Positions 29,532 to 39,431 of a DNA stretch of 45,274 nt are shown one piece after another. This DNA comes from a virus. A program made the translations under genes and the position numbers. Under the pieces are notes generated by a model. The model ran no database searches, was not told the origin of the DNA, and saw only the letters and a list, made by a program, of their open reading frames with translations. The first letter of the stretch is position 1; each line of letters begins with the position of its first letter. The stretch is from the IMG/VR virus record IMGVR_UViG_3300032092_000064, positions 1 to 45,274 of that record; one strand, 5' to 3'.

Positions 29532-30230
29532 ATGCCAAACCTAACCCTAATCACGCTTACACCTCCAAGTCTTCCGGTGAGTTATTGTCCGTTGAACTAC
29601 CAGAACTTGGCCAACGATATCATCGGAGGCACGCAAGCCGTTTTCAACAGCACGATTGGAAACTCGTTCTTCAATTTTGGACCGACGTTTCCATCGATCA
29701 ACAATCGGATTTATCCGTGGCTTGATGAAAATGGACAGTGGTGGATTTTTGATCAGGGATTCTGGGTTTATAAAAATCCGGTTGCAGCGAATGGTTATGA
29801 TCGTCGCATCTTTGTTGGAACGACTACCGATCTTCTCTCGTACGACGGCGGTGATGGAACTGCTGTGGCAACCACTACAACTGGTCCGATGTGGATGGTT
29901 GATACCTCGTTTGACGCTCGATTCCCGGTCGGTGTTGGAGCATTTGCGGCGAGTGGTTCGGTTGCTGTTCTGGGTACGGCTACATCCACGTCAATCGTCG
30001 GCGAGGATCAGCACACGCTGACGGTTCCTGAGATACCTGCTCACACTCACAACTTCTTTCCGCTTGTGACTGCGGATGCGAACAATGGCGGAGCTAATGG
30101 TGTTCAGTATGGCACCACGGCAAATGTTGCCACTTCATCCACTGGAGGTGGAGTCGCCCACAACAACCTTCCTCCGTTCTACGGCGTTTACTTCATCAAG
30201 CGAACCATCCGAGTCTATTACACCAAATGA
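29532..30230 (+). CDS. tail-collar-type fibre protein
   Basis: 232 residues. FDARFPVGVGAFAASG followed by GEDQHTLTVPEIPAHTHNFF and GGGVAHNNLPPFYGVYFIKR is the tail-collar (microcystin-dependent-like) domain, with the conserved HxH in AHTH. Such domains form the trimeric tips of short tail fibres. The N-terminal 90 residues probably attach it to the tail. It starts one base after the preceding stop and overlaps the next gene by ATGA. Confidence 0.85.
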   Translation: MPNLTLITLTPPSLPVSYCPLNYQNLANDIIGGTQAVFNSTIGNSFFNFGPTFPSINNRIYPWLDENGQWWIFDQGFWVYKNPVAANGYDRRIFVGTTTDLLSYDGGDGTAVATTTTGPMWMVDTSFDARFPVGVGAFAASGSVAVLGTATSTSIVGEDQHTLTVPEIPAHTHNFFPLVTADANNGGANGVQYGTTANVATSSTGGGVAHNNLPPFYGVYFIKRTIRVYYTK

Positions 30231-31201
30231 AGCTAATCGTTCAGGACATTCGCTCGACAATCGCCCGTGTAGTCGGCGTCTGCGTCGATGACCCTCGCGT
30301 TTACGACTACATCAATCAGGCGTGCCGACGGCTTTTGCACAAGGGGTTGTGGGCAGGCGCGTACGGACGCTTCACTATCCACACGGTCGGAGGGTGCATC
30401 ACTTGGCCGCGTCATATCGAAACCATCGAGTCGGTAGCCGATTGCTGCGGCGTAGGAACGGTTCGCAATCAATGGTTCGAGTTTCAGGAAAGCGGATACG
30501 GATTGCTCGGAGAAAACAATGGCGGGTGCGTAGGCAAGCAGCTTGTGGATCGTGGCACAGTCGTTTCTTACCGCGACATGTCCGGTGGCACGAACAGCTA
30601 CATCCGAGTCTATCCCGGTGATGCTTCAGATGTCGGCAAGACCATCATCCTGCAAGGCGTTGACGCGAGCGGAAATTGGATTCGCACACTGTCTGGCGGC
30701 GTATGGATTGACGGCGAGAAGCTGACGCTCGCTCTTCCGTACGTTCAATCGACCAAGAAGTTCATATCGCTGACCGGCGTCATTCGTCAGGCAACCAACA
30801 CATCGAGCCGGTTGTACGAGTACAATGCGACGACCTTGCTGGAGCTTGATCTGGCAGTTTACGACCCTGATGAAACTTTGCCGCAGTATCGCCGCAGTTA
30901 CCTGACGGATCGTTGTAACAACGAAGAAGATAAGCCGGTGACGGTCATGGCAAAGATGCGCCATATCAACGCAACGAGCGTCAATGACTACCTCATTCCA
31001 CCGAGTCCTGACGCCATCAAGCTGATGGTCATGGCGATTCGTAAGGAGGAAAACGATTTGATTCAAGAAGCAGTGGCCTACGAAGCCAAAGCAGTTCAAG
31101 CTGTTCAGGAGCAAACAATGCAATACCTTGGGGACGCAGTCGCAACAATCCGAATGGTCGGCGTCGGATTAAACGGCGGTGGATTCTCCCAATGGTTCTA
31201 A
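30227..31201 (+). CDS. virion-associated protein, podovirus tail-tube-like candidate
   Basis: 324 residues. The start (VQDIRSTIARVVGVCVDDPRVYDYINQACRRLLHKGLWAGAYG) is the helix-rich region expected of a neck or tail-tube protein that contacts the portal. A beta-rich middle with FTIHTVGGCITWPRHIETIESV follows, then helices at the end (ALxIRKEENDLIQEAVAYEAKAVQAVQEQ-type). Position after the collar protein and before ejection proteins fits. The family is not certain. Confidence 0.7.
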   Translation: MKLIVQDIRSTIARVVGVCVDDPRVYDYINQACRRLLHKGLWAGAYGRFTIHTVGGCITWPRHIETIESVADCCGVGTVRNQWFEFQESGYGLLGENNGGCVGKQLVDRGTVVSYRDMSGGTNSYIRVYPGDASDVGKTIILQGVDASGNWIRTLSGGVWIDGEKLTLALPYVQSTKKFISLTGVIRQATNTSSRLYEYNATTLLELDLAVYDPDETLPQYRRSYLTDRCNNEEDKPVTVMAKMRHINATSVNDYLIPPSPDAIKLMVMAIRKEENDLIQEAVAYEAKAVQAVQEQTMQYLGDAVATIRMVGVGLNGGGFSQWF

Positions 31202-31217
31202 ACCAAAATAATAATTT

Positions 31218-32036
31218 ATGGCAATAGGCGCAGCAATTTTGGGTGGAGCGGGAATATCCGCTGTCGGCAGTTTGCTCGGTGGACTTTTCGGCGGAAAAAA
31301 GCCGAAGGTGCCTGAGCTAAAGCCGATTGATTTTGCGGCAGAACAGAAGCAGGCGATCCAGCAGAATATCGCATCGCTTGAGTCTGCAACTGATTTGGCC
31401 ACCAAGACGACCGCCGCCGAGCAGTCACAGCTTGAGGCGCAGCTTCGTCGTGCGATTCCCGGTTACGATCAGTTGATTCAACAAGCTGGAAAGAATATCG
31501 GATCAGCTTTGCGGGGCGAGGTTTCTCAAGATGTTGCTTCTCAGCTTCAACGATCTTCTGCTGGACGTGCGCTTAGCGGAGGGTATGGCGCTGGTTCGGG
31601 CGTTGGTAGAAATTTAGCCGCTCGCGACTTTGGTCTGACATCGATGCAGATCCAGAATCAGGGTCTTGCTCAGGCGCAAAACTTCATCCAGCAGCAGCGG
31701 ACTTTTGGCATGGCTCAACCGTTCTCGGTGAGCAGCATGTTCATCACGCCGTCTCAACGGATTGGGGCGTTGCAGGAGCAACAGTCCAGAATGTACGGGC
31801 GTGATTTGACCGCCGCTCAGGTTGCTGCCGCTCCGTCTCCGATGGCTCAAGCTGCTCAGACTGCCTTCACTAATTTTGGTGGAACTGTTGGTGGCGCACT
31901 GTCGCAGTATGGTCTTTCCAGCGCATTGATGTCTGACTACTCCAACATGATGCGCCAAACGCCTCAAATCGATGTTCCGAATCTGATGGCTCCGCCGCCT
32001 TCAATGTCCGCTCCTAGTGTCAGATTTGGACCTTAA
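31218..32036 (+). CDS. internal virion / ejection protein, small
   Basis: 272 residues. The N-terminus (AIGAAILGGAGISAVGSLLGGLFGGKK) is a Gly/Ala-rich amphipathic segment typical of membrane-active pilot proteins. Helices follow (EAQLRRAIPGYDQLIQQAG, QSQLEAQ), then Gln/Ala/Met/Pro-rich regions. With the next two genes it resembles the three-protein ejection set of podoviruses, placed inside the head and injected with DNA. No enzymatic motif is visible. There is no Shine-Dalgarno site. Confidence 0.68.
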   Translation: MAIGAAILGGAGISAVGSLLGGLFGGKKPKVPELKPIDFAAEQKQAIQQNIASLESATDLATKTTAAEQSQLEAQLRRAIPGYDQLIQQAGKNIGSALRGEVSQDVASQLQRSSAGRALSGGYGAGSGVGRNLAARDFGLTSMQIQNQGLAQAQNFIQQQRTFGMAQPFSVSSMFITPSQRIGALQEQQSRMYGRDLTAAQVAAAPSPMAQAAQTAFTNFGGTVGGALSQYGLSSALMSDYSNMMRQTPQIDVPNLMAPPPSMSAPSVRFGP

Positions 32037-32048
32037 AAAGATCATTTT

Positions 32049-33575
32049 ATGGCCGACCAATCTCTTCAAGCATTTCAGCTAGGCGCATCGCTCTACGACC
32101 GCGCACAGACGCAGCAGCGGATGATGGAGCAATTGCAGGTGCAGACGGCTGATCAAGTGATGCGTCAGCGTCAGGCTGATCTTCAGAATAAAGTTCAGAC
32201 GTTTGCGCTAGGTCGTGCGATGAAGGATCAGGAAGACGAGCTTGCTGACGTTGACAACATGAACTACAATGTTCAGTCAGTTGATACGTTTTTTATAAAT
32301 CCAAACGCGCCGTTCCCGACTTTTAGGCCGGTTAAGTCGGCTAAGAATCAAGCAATTCTAAACCAGTATCGTCAGCAGCTTGATGATTATTCCGAGCGTT
32401 CAAAGCTTATGAAAGGTTTAGCCGCAAGCAAGAGCGCTTTAGCCAGCCAACTCAACATTGCAAACAAATGGGCCGAGGAAAATAATCAGTATGATGTTCT
32501 TTGGGATAACAACAATGGTCTTGATCAGTATGGAAATCTTGATCCTCAAAAAATAAGGCAGATTTATTCAATTCTTGGCCCAAAGATTCAAGGAAGCCAA
32601 AATCTTTCAAAGGCATCAAAGCTTGCTGATTATGGAAGTGTAGCCGCAATCAATTCATCGTCTGAAACACCAGAGGTTAAAGCTCAAGCTATTTCGATTT
32701 TTACCGCAAAGCAGGCTGAGCAATTCCCTAAAGAGGTCAGAGCATTGATGGCTCTTGGAACCCCAGAGGCAATTTTGGCTGCTCCTGCCGCAGATCAAAA
32801 CGCTAAAGATGCGGCAATTAAAGGGTTGGCGGCAGCACAGAAAGCGAAACTTTCTCAACGTGAGCCTCTTAAAGCTGCTGTTGAAGATTGGAAAGCGGCT
32901 TCTCCTGAAAATAAAAACGAGGCGTTTCAGTTTCTTAAGGCTCAAGCTACAAAATTTCGCAAGGATGTTTCAATTAGCCCCTATGGAGAAATTGAGTTGA
33001 AGCCCGAAATACCAGCAAAGACTAGGCAGGATTTGATTGGCGGAATAAGGGCTGCAAATACGGCTATCAGTGAAATTGACAAGATTACAGACGATCAAAT
33101 TGAAAGCGCATTTGGATTAGGTTCTGGTTTTCAGTCTGCAACTCAATCTCTTGGACTTTCAGGTATTCCTTATCTTGGACTTAATCAAGATCAGATTGAA
33201 ATTGAAGGCTCCATAGAACTTTTGAAGTCTCTTGTTTCTCGCAGTCTTTTGAACGAAAAAGGCGTTCAAAGCGACACGGACAAAGCAATTGCAGGAAGAG
33301 TTTTAAATGCCGATTTTTCAAAATTAAATCCAGAGCAATTCAGGAGAAAGCTTGATAACGCCAGGCGTTTATTCTCGGATTCAATTAAAAGAATGGAATC
33401 TCCGCTTGGAATTGTTGCGCTTGAAGAAGTTAAATCTGGAGGCCAACAATCGGGAGCTTCTGCTCAATCGGCAGAACCCGTCATTCAGACTTTCAATTCA
33501 ATGGAAGAAGCTGAAACGTACGCTCCTGTTGGCGCTCGCGTTCGTGTCGGAAACAAAGTTTTCATCAAGGAATAA
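32049..33575 (+). CDS. internal virion / ejection protein, medium
   Basis: 508 residues. Helical and Gln/Ala-rich (SLYDRAQTQQRMMEQLQVQTADQVMRQRQADL), with coiled coils at the N-terminus and about 150-280. No catalytic motif. The DNA becomes A/T-rich from about 32,280 onward. Second of three consecutive candidate ejection proteins; the boundaries to its neighbours are 12 and 2 nt. Confidence 0.68.
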   Translation: MADQSLQAFQLGASLYDRAQTQQRMMEQLQVQTADQVMRQRQADLQNKVQTFALGRAMKDQEDELADVDNMNYNVQSVDTFFINPNAPFPTFRPVKSAKNQAILNQYRQQLDDYSERSKLMKGLAASKSALASQLNIANKWAEENNQYDVLWDNNNGLDQYGNLDPQKIRQIYSILGPKIQGSQNLSKASKLADYGSVAAINSSSETPEVKAQAISIFTAKQAEQFPKEVRALMALGTPEAILAAPAADQNAKDAAIKGLAAAQKAKLSQREPLKAAVEDWKAASPENKNEAFQFLKAQATKFRKDVSISPYGEIELKPEIPAKTRQDLIGGIRAANTAISEIDKITDDQIESAFGLGSGFQSATQSLGLSGIPYLGLNQDQIEIEGSIELLKSLVSRSLLNEKGVQSDTDKAIAGRVLNADFSKLNPEQFRRKLDNARRLFSDSIKRMESPLGIVALEEVKSGGQQSGASAQSAEPVIQTFNSMEEAETYAPVGARVRVGNKVFIKE

Positions 33576-33577
33576 AC

Positions 33578-36500
33578 ATGCCTCTTAGAGAAATTACCGA
33601 ACAGGAACTTTCCGCTGGCAACCAAGCAGATCAAATTGCAGCGCCAGTCCTTCAGCAGACTGCTGCTCCAAAAAATGCTGACGAACAGCTTTTGCAAGCT
33701 GGCTCTCCTGCGGCATTAAAAGCTGCTGTTGATAATTCAAAATTGCCGCCCCCTGATTCGCTTGTTGAGGCAGCGAGTTTTTATCTCGGGAAGAATAGCG
33801 CAAGGAAGTTTCAAAAATATGTCGAAGGCAATTATGAGCCGATGGCTGATGAAGACTTCACGGATCAAGAAAGGCAATTTCTTGTAAATTTTGAGAACAA
33901 ACGAGGACGCAAAGTCCTTGGAGGCGCAATTCGATATGGTGGTCCGCTTGCGTTGATGGCTGTTCCCGGCGCACAAACGCTTGGAGGCGAGATGATTGCT
34001 AATGTTGCTCTTGAAGGCTTAGCTCAACTTGCAGAGCCAGAAAAAATGCGGCCATATCAAATTGCCGCCGAAGCTCTTCCTACATTTGGAATTGCAAAAG
34101 AAGGAACTGGGAAAGGTTTAAAAAAAGCGCTGACCTCAGAAACTGGGGTTGGCCAACAAGCTTCGATTAAAGCTCAGGCGCTTAAAGAAGTTGGATACGG
34201 CGGAGCAAGATCTGGCGCTCAAGCTGGAATTGAAGCGCAAGGAGAAGACGTTACTGGCGGTGAAATTGCGCTTAGAACTCTAACTGGAGGTCTTTTGTTT
34301 CCGGGTTTATCCGGGGTAGTGCGTGGAGTAGGTGCCGCTAAAAGATCTGGTTTTAACTTTCCGGCCTTTGTGGGTGAGTTTAATCGCCCGTTTGTTCAAA
34401 AAGCTCTTTCTGAAAGGGCTGATTTTATCAGAAAAGAACTTGGAAATGAAGCAGGAATTGACCCTGCACTCGCTCGTCAAGTTGCAGATGCTGTTTACAC
34501 TCCGTCGTTTTCTGGTTCTAGTCAGGAACAATTTGATCAGTTTGCAGACAATGTTTATTCGTTTTTGACGCAATCAGTTGTGCAAGGTCGCGCTTCCGGT
34601 CTTTCTGGAAATGATTTGACTCAAGCAATTGTTGGAGAGCTGAAACGTGTTTCTGGTAATGCAGAAATCAATCCTGCGGTCATTGAATCTGTTATTCGTC
34701 AGTCCGATTTTCTTATAGAAAAAGCTACTCAAAAAGTTGACTCTCTTCTTTCAAAAAGAAGCGAAAGAGCAGCCGCTGGGGCAGCCAGAAAAAAGAAAGA
34801 GATTGCTGGCGAAGTTGAAGCGTTGAAGTCTGAAAAAACCAGCCTTGAACAGCAGATGGCCGATGCTGAGCAAAAATCCCAAGATATACTTGAGGAAAGA
34901 AATAGCAGGGCTGTTGCTTTTGCTAGAAGGGCAGAGGACCGTCTTCAGCTTGAATCTGAAGATCTTGTTGGCGAGATAAGGGCATTGAACAAGCAGAAGT
35001 CTGAACTTGCGGCCTCAGATGTTGCAAATCGAACTAGAATTGAAGCTCAAATTTTCAGAAATCAAGAAGAGATTAAAGCTATTGAAAATGGATTTGATGA
35101 AAGGTTTGCTGCCTCAAAGCCAGTTGGTTCTTTTGAAGCTGGAAGCGTAATTGGAGAAAACTGGAATAAGATCGTAGACGAACTTGATGCTCGATCAAAA
35201 AAAGGATTTGATAAAATTAGACCAGATTTAAAAAAAGCAACAATTGAGGTTGACTTAGGAAGAAAAGATAAAAATGGAGATACTGTTCTTGAGACTAAAA
35301 ATTTAGAAGATCTTCGTTTAATACGATCTCAAATTTATAGACAATTTAATTTTAATGCTCAGGTTCAACAAGGAACCTTTGAAAGCTGGCGAGAATTAAA
35401 CTACATAAACGATCAAATAACTGCTGCATTCGAAAAGTATCCACCGCTTAAAGCTGCGCTTGAACAAGAGAACAAGCTGCACTCAGAAGCCATGAGAAGG
35501 GTTAAAGGATCGTTTGCAAATAAGATTCTTAGGGATATTGGAGAAGGAGGAGGAAAACCAGAATCCATAGCGGCAATTATTGGCCCACAAGGATCAACTA
35601 CTCTTGAAATATTGAAAGAGGCATTTGCGGAGAAGTGGGAAACAGAAGCAAAACCAATTTTAAAAGATTTTATTTACAATCAGATTCGAGGAGAAAAGCC
35701 GACTGATTTTCTTAATGCTTTGACTCAGGCAAAGTCTGGGAAAAACAAAGGCATTTCAAGAAATGTTGTTGAAGAGTTTTTTCCAGCATTTGGAGAAATT
35801 CAAGATGTTGCCGCAAAGTATGGGTCTTTAATTGATGAAGGCTCAAAACTTGAAAAGCAATTTACCGATTTAACAAAAGAATCCGAAAGTCTTGCTCAAG
35901 ACGTTGAAAAAAACGTAAAAGGAGCTGAAGCTCTTTTAAAGGAAAACTCTGACAAAAAGAAAGAAATTAAAAAAAGGCTTTTTCAGTTTCAAAAGAAAAA
36001 CGAAGATGTTGAGCTTAAAGGTGTTTTAGCTGAGCCGTCCCAGCAAGCCGCTGAGTTGCGCGGTAAAATTGCTGAAACCGGAAAGGAGATTTCACAAAAA
36101 GAAAAAGAAGTAGCTGGTGTAACCAAACGCCTTGCAGAATTTCAAAAAAGCGAAAGACCCCTGACTGGAGTTCTTGCGAAGCCAAAGGAGTTTAGAGATT
36201 TACTTATAAGCATAAAAGCCAAGGTTGATAGCGGGGCAAAGTTGGATAACGAGGAGGTGGCTCAAATTATTTCAAATCCTGACGCAAAATCCATGCTTCA
36301 AGACTTGAACGACTATGTCACTGAGTCTGCTAAAAAAGTTTCCGAGTTTGAAAAGCTGGCAAATAGAACCGTAAAGACTGGCAGGTTTGACGATGTAAAT
36401 GTTCCGCCGGGTGAAATTATCGATTTCTTGAAATCGTCTTCTGGAGACATTCCGTCTCGAATCAGGACTAAAGAGTTTGTTGCCGCGCTCAAATCCAGCA

Positions 36501-37099
36501 GACCGGAACTTCAGGCAGATCTTCAGAACATTCTGCTTGGAAGGATTGTCAACGAGTCGCTTGTTCAGGGTAAAAAATCAATCGACACCAACAAGATGAA
36601 ATCGTTGATTGCAGGTGGAGACTCTCCGGGTGAATACAACGCCATTGTTTCTCAACTGTTTGGCGATGGAGGCGTAGAAAAAATTAGCACCATTGCGGAT
36701 CAGTTGGCAAAGGTTATGGACAACAAGGACAGCCTTGTTAAGAAATCAATCGTCCCGGCATTGGCCACATTGGCTACCGGAGGAGCATATCTTTCAAGCG
36801 GACCGGGAGCTGCGCTTGGCACTGGTCTTCTTGGATTTGTTGGCAGGAAATTGGTCTTAAGCGCTGTCGGTCAAGCGACGTTAGCTGGGGTTGGAAAAAT
36901 GCTGCAATCACCAACTTACGGGAAAACGGTAAGCACTCCAATCGATCAGCTCACTCAAGATCAAATTGATCTTTTCAATAGAAATTGGTCGAGACTTTTG
37001 AAGCTTGAAACCGACAAGGCAATGATGCAGTCAGAAGAGCGCCAGATCGAAGAGAAGCAGATGCGTGAAGCTCAACGTCAAGCTCGTCGCCGCGAATAA
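33578..37099 (+). CDS. large internal virion / ejection protein
   Basis: 1173 residues; ATG at 33578 with AAGGAA just upstream. It has a helical N-terminal segment with hydrophobic stretches around 120-150 (GGPLALMAVPGAQTLGGEMIANVALEGLAQL), long coiled coils at about 380-480 and 760-870, and a C-terminal hydrophobic run (SIVPALATLATGGAYLSSGPGAALGTGLLGFVGRKLVL, about 1060-1100). It ends in a very basic tail. No transglycosylase motif was found. The coding DNA is A/T-rich with long A runs, unlike its neighbours. Overlaps the next ATG (TAATG). Confidence 0.72.
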   Translation: MPLREITEQELSAGNQADQIAAPVLQQTAAPKNADEQLLQAGSPAALKAAVDNSKLPPPDSLVEAASFYLGKNSARKFQKYVEGNYEPMADEDFTDQERQFLVNFENKRGRKVLGGAIRYGGPLALMAVPGAQTLGGEMIANVALEGLAQLAEPEKMRPYQIAAEALPTFGIAKEGTGKGLKKALTSETGVGQQASIKAQALKEVGYGGARSGAQAGIEAQGEDVTGGEIALRTLTGGLLFPGLSGVVRGVGAAKRSGFNFPAFVGEFNRPFVQKALSERADFIRKELGNEAGIDPALARQVADAVYTPSFSGSSQEQFDQFADNVYSFLTQSVVQGRASGLSGNDLTQAIVGELKRVSGNAEINPAVIESVIRQSDFLIEKATQKVDSLLSKRSERAAAGAARKKKEIAGEVEALKSEKTSLEQQMADAEQKSQDILEERNSRAVAFARRAEDRLQLESEDLVGEIRALNKQKSELAASDVANRTRIEAQIFRNQEEIKAIENGFDERFAASKPVGSFEAGSVIGENWNKIVDELDARSKKGFDKIRPDLKKATIEVDLGRKDKNGDTVLETKNLEDLRLIRSQIYRQFNFNAQVQQGTFESWRELNYINDQITAAFEKYPPLKAALEQENKLHSEAMRRVKGSFANKILRDIGEGGGKPESIAAIIGPQGSTTLEILKEAFAEKWETEAKPILKDFIYNQIRGEKPTDFLNALTQAKSGKNKGISRNVVEEFFPAFGEIQDVAAKYGSLIDEGSKLEKQFTDLTKESESLAQDVEKNVKGAEALLKENSDKKKEIKKRLFQFQKKNEDVELKGVLAEPSQQAAELRGKIAETGKEISQKEKEVAGVTKRLAEFQKSERPLTGVLAKPKEFRDLLISIKAKVDSGAKLDNEEVAQIISNPDAKSMLQDLNDYVTESAKKVSEFEKLANRTVKTGRFDDVNVPPGEIIDFLKSSSGDIPSRIRTKEFVAALKSSRPELQADLQNILLGRIVNESLVQGKKSIDTNKMKSLIAGGDSPGEYNAIVSQLFGDGGVEKISTIADQLAKVMDNKDSLVKKSIVPALATLATGGAYLSSGPGAALGTGLLGFVGRKLVLSAVGQATLAGVGKMLQSPTYGKTVSTPIDQLTQDQIDLFNRNWSRLLKLETDKAMMQSEERQIEEKQMREAQRQARRRE

Positions 37100-37410
37100 T
37101 GAAAACCTCCCTCTCCAAAAAGGGTAACACCTATCAGGGCAAGAAGGTGACGCTGGAAAATCCCTTCTACACGCCGGGTGAGCGTAAGAAGAGCGCGGTG
37201 TACGTTAAGAACGACAACGGCAATGTCATCAAGCTTCGCTTCGGCGATCCTAATATGACGATCAAGAAGTCAAATCCTAAGCGTCGAAAGAATTTCCGTG
37301 CGCGGATGAACTGTGCGGAGGCGAAGGACAAGACGACGCCTAAGTATTGGAGCTGCGCGGCATGGATTCTTGCGATTGTTCTGTCGGTTTTAACCTCAAA
37401 CCCTATCTGA
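37099..37410 (+). CDS. conserved small basic phage protein (DUF5754-like)
   Basis: 103 residues, TAATG overlap. KKVTLENPFYTPGERKKSAVYVKNDNGNVIKLRFGDPNM, then KKSNPKRRKNFRARMNCAEAKDKTTPKYWSCAAW, is a well-known small phage family, near virion genes and often annotated DUF5754. The usual form ends after YWSCKMW; here a hydrophobic tail (ILAIVLSVLTSNPI) extends it, so it may be membrane-associated. Role unknown; basic charge suggests DNA or RNA. Confidence 0.8.
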   Translation: MKTSLSKKGNTYQGKKVTLENPFYTPGERKKSAVYVKNDNGNVIKLRFGDPNMTIKKSNPKRRKNFRARMNCAEAKDKTTPKYWSCAAWILAIVLSVLTSNPI

Positions 37411-37414
37411 TTTT

Positions 37415-37603
37415 ATGGACAAGATGAAACTTGGTGGTGGCGGTCGTTACGAGAAGCTTATCGGCTCTCTTGAGAAGAAGGGCGTTCGCGATCCTCGCTC
37501 TCTCGCGGCCTACATTGGTCGTAAGAAGCTCGGCAAGGCGAAGTTCCAATCGCTCGCCGCGAAAGGTCGTCGCCGCGCTGAGAGTCAGTCTAGCTACGCT
37601 TAG
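37415..37603 (+). CDS. conserved small basic phage protein
   Basis: 62 residues. KLGGGGRYEKLIGSLEKKGVRDPRSLAAYIGRKKLGKAKFQSLAAKGRRR is a recognisable small protein usually next to the preceding family. Very basic and probably DNA-binding or virion-packaged. Its last 14 nt overlap the end of the primase-helicase gene on the other strand, so the two blocks converge with no terminator between them. Confidence 0.82.
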   Translation: MDKMKLGGGGRYEKLIGSLEKKGVRDPRSLAAYIGRKKLGKAKFQSLAAKGRRRAESQSSYA

Positions 37604-39431
37604 GATAGCGTCCTTTGACGTACGGCTTCTTGGCCGACTCCTTATCGACGACGAACTTCTGTGGATCTGCGTAGTTCCATGAGATGTCGCCGCCCGTGCC
37701 ACGCTGGATCATAATCGATCCGGTGACTTTTCCGTCTTTGTCCGTCATGCCGGAACGATCCGCTCGCTTCGCCATTCCGAGCATAAATTGTCGAGGTTGA
37801 TTGAAGCCAACTTCCTTCATCACAATCACCTCTCTGGCCCAGTTCGTTAGGTCCGACGATCCGAATCCTGAGTAGGCCATCTCTGCCACGCTCTCCGGTT
37901 TGTCGTCTCGACCTTTGGGCTTCGGGAAGTGATGAACGAGAATCAGGACTACGCCTGTCTCCATCATAATCGGCTGGAGCAAGTGCCGCGTAAAGTTCGC
38001 GCAGACCTCGATATCCGATGGATTGCCGCCCATGTAGGAGAGCAGAGGATCGATGTAAACCACGTCCACCTTAGTCTTGCGAACGAGGCGGCGGAGCATC
38101 GTCGCGAAGTCGGAGCCGGTTCTTACTGTTTCGCGGAAGAATAACATGTTCGCACTCCGAAGACCTCGCTCCCAGTTCTCCTTTCCGAAGGTCATCTGAG
38201 CAGCGCCCTTGAGCGCATCATGCTGATCGGCAATGTCGTTTTCCGCCTGAATGTAAGCTACTTTTAGCGCCCGGACGGGCTTTACGCCAAACCAAGCTTC
38301 GCCGGATGCCCATTTCAAACCCTGATACGCGGCCATTGAGCTTTTGCCGCATCCGCTTTGACCGACAAAGAGAAGCGAAGATCCGCGTCGAACCCATCTG
38401 TCACCGATCAAATTGTCAGGATCATTCTGCGGATCGTACTCGATGATGCTGTCTATCGAGAACTCCATCGGCATGTCCTGCGCGTCCATGTCGTCCTTGA
38501 ACGCTTCCCAGTTCACTGCGCCCACATTGACGGCTAAGAGCTTCTGCTCCTTGCCATCGCGCATTACACCGGCCAGACGGCTGAACCGGCTCGCGTTCTT
38601 GTTCTTCGGATCGATGCCGATGCTTTCGAGGTAGCGATAGACAACATCGCGGCGCTCGTTCCACTCCTCTCTATTGGCCGCTTCAACGCGCACCCAGCCG
38701 TGCAGACTCTTGCCGCCGGAATCTATGACCACAGATAGCGGGAGCTTCGACTCCTTCAACGCTGTCCATTGCTCATCCTTCGTCTTCTCGTCCATCTCGA
38801 CTAGGACATGGCGGAAGTTCGCCACGCCAGAGTCCGAACCGCTCTCATCGAAGCATGGATTGATGCGGACGTATGCACCCTTGCTATCGCTGCCATTCCA
38901 CATGGCGCTGATGGGCGGCGTGAAGTGGTTCTTAATCCATTCGTCGCGCTTAAGGAACGTACCCTTGGAGGCTGGCCTACCTCGACCCTCTTCGTCGAAA
39001 ATAATGTCGTTGCAGATGCAGACAACTTCGTCCGACTCGAAGCAGGCTTTCAGGAAGTCGATTGTCGTAAACGGAGACGGAGGTTCTGGCATCGTTTGGA
39101 TCGTGCGAACGACGAACTTGCCGGTAGGCGAGATGGGATTGCCGCCCTGTCCAATGCCCGATTGAGCGGATAAGAGCCAGCCACGCGGCTTGTCGTGCGT
39201 CACGGTCATTGCCTGATTCACCTTGTGGGCCAATTCATAGGCATTCCACGGCGGAGAGCATTTCTCGTTGTACTCGGATAGTAGTGCTTCAGCCGATCCT
39301 CGCGACAGCTCGAATCCATGCACCAGAGCGGTAGCTACTGCGAAGGTTGCGTTATGACCGCCTTGTCCGCTGACGGCTCCCGGCGTGTTTCTGAGCCATG
39401 CTCTGGCACGGTCGATCTTTGATTGATTCAT
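37590..39431 (-). CDS. primase-helicase (AEP-like plus RecA-like ATPase)
   Basis: 613 residues. Residues 1-80 resemble a primase-associated helical domain. VEMDEK (211-216), SGGKSLHGW (238-246) and SRFSRLAGVMR (281-291) form the D, sxH and R motifs of an archaeo-eukaryotic primase core. The C-terminal RepA/AAA_25-type ATPase has Walker A GQSGCGKS (357-364), Walker B VVYIDP (Asp461) and LVHHFPKPKG (about 499-508). It would prime and unwind phage DNA; no phage polymerase is seen. Long for a RepA-type helicase alone, in keeping with a fused primase. Active-site integrity of the primase half is less certain. Confidence 0.82.
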   Translation of the reverse strand: MNQSKIDRARAWLRNTPGAVSGQGGHNATFAVATALVHGFELSRGSAEALLSEYNEKCSPPWNAYELAHKVNQAMTVTHDKPRGWLLSAQSGIGQGGNPISPTGKFVVRTIQTMPEPPSPFTTIDFLKACFESDEVVCICNDIIFDEEGRGRPASKGTFLKRDEWIKNHFTPPISAMWNGSDSKGAYVRINPCFDESGSDSGVANFRHVLVEMDEKTKDEQWTALKESKLPLSVVIDSGGKSLHGWVRVEAANREEWNERRDVVYRYLESIGIDPKNKNASRFSRLAGVMRDGKEQKLLAVNVGAVNWEAFKDDMDAQDMPMEFSIDSIIEYDPQNDPDNLIGDRWVRRGSSLLFVGQSGCGKSSMAAYQGLKWASGEAWFGVKPVRALKVAYIQAENDIADQHDALKGAAQMTFGKENWERGLRSANMLFFRETVRTGSDFATMLRRLVRKTKVDVVYIDPLLSYMGGNPSDIEVCANFTRHLLQPIMMETGVVLILVHHFPKPKGRDDKPESVAEMAYSGFGSSDLTNWAREVIVMKEVGFNQPRQFMLGMAKRADRSGMTDKDGKVTGSIMIQRGTGGDISWNYADPQKFVVDKESAKKPYVKGRYPKRS

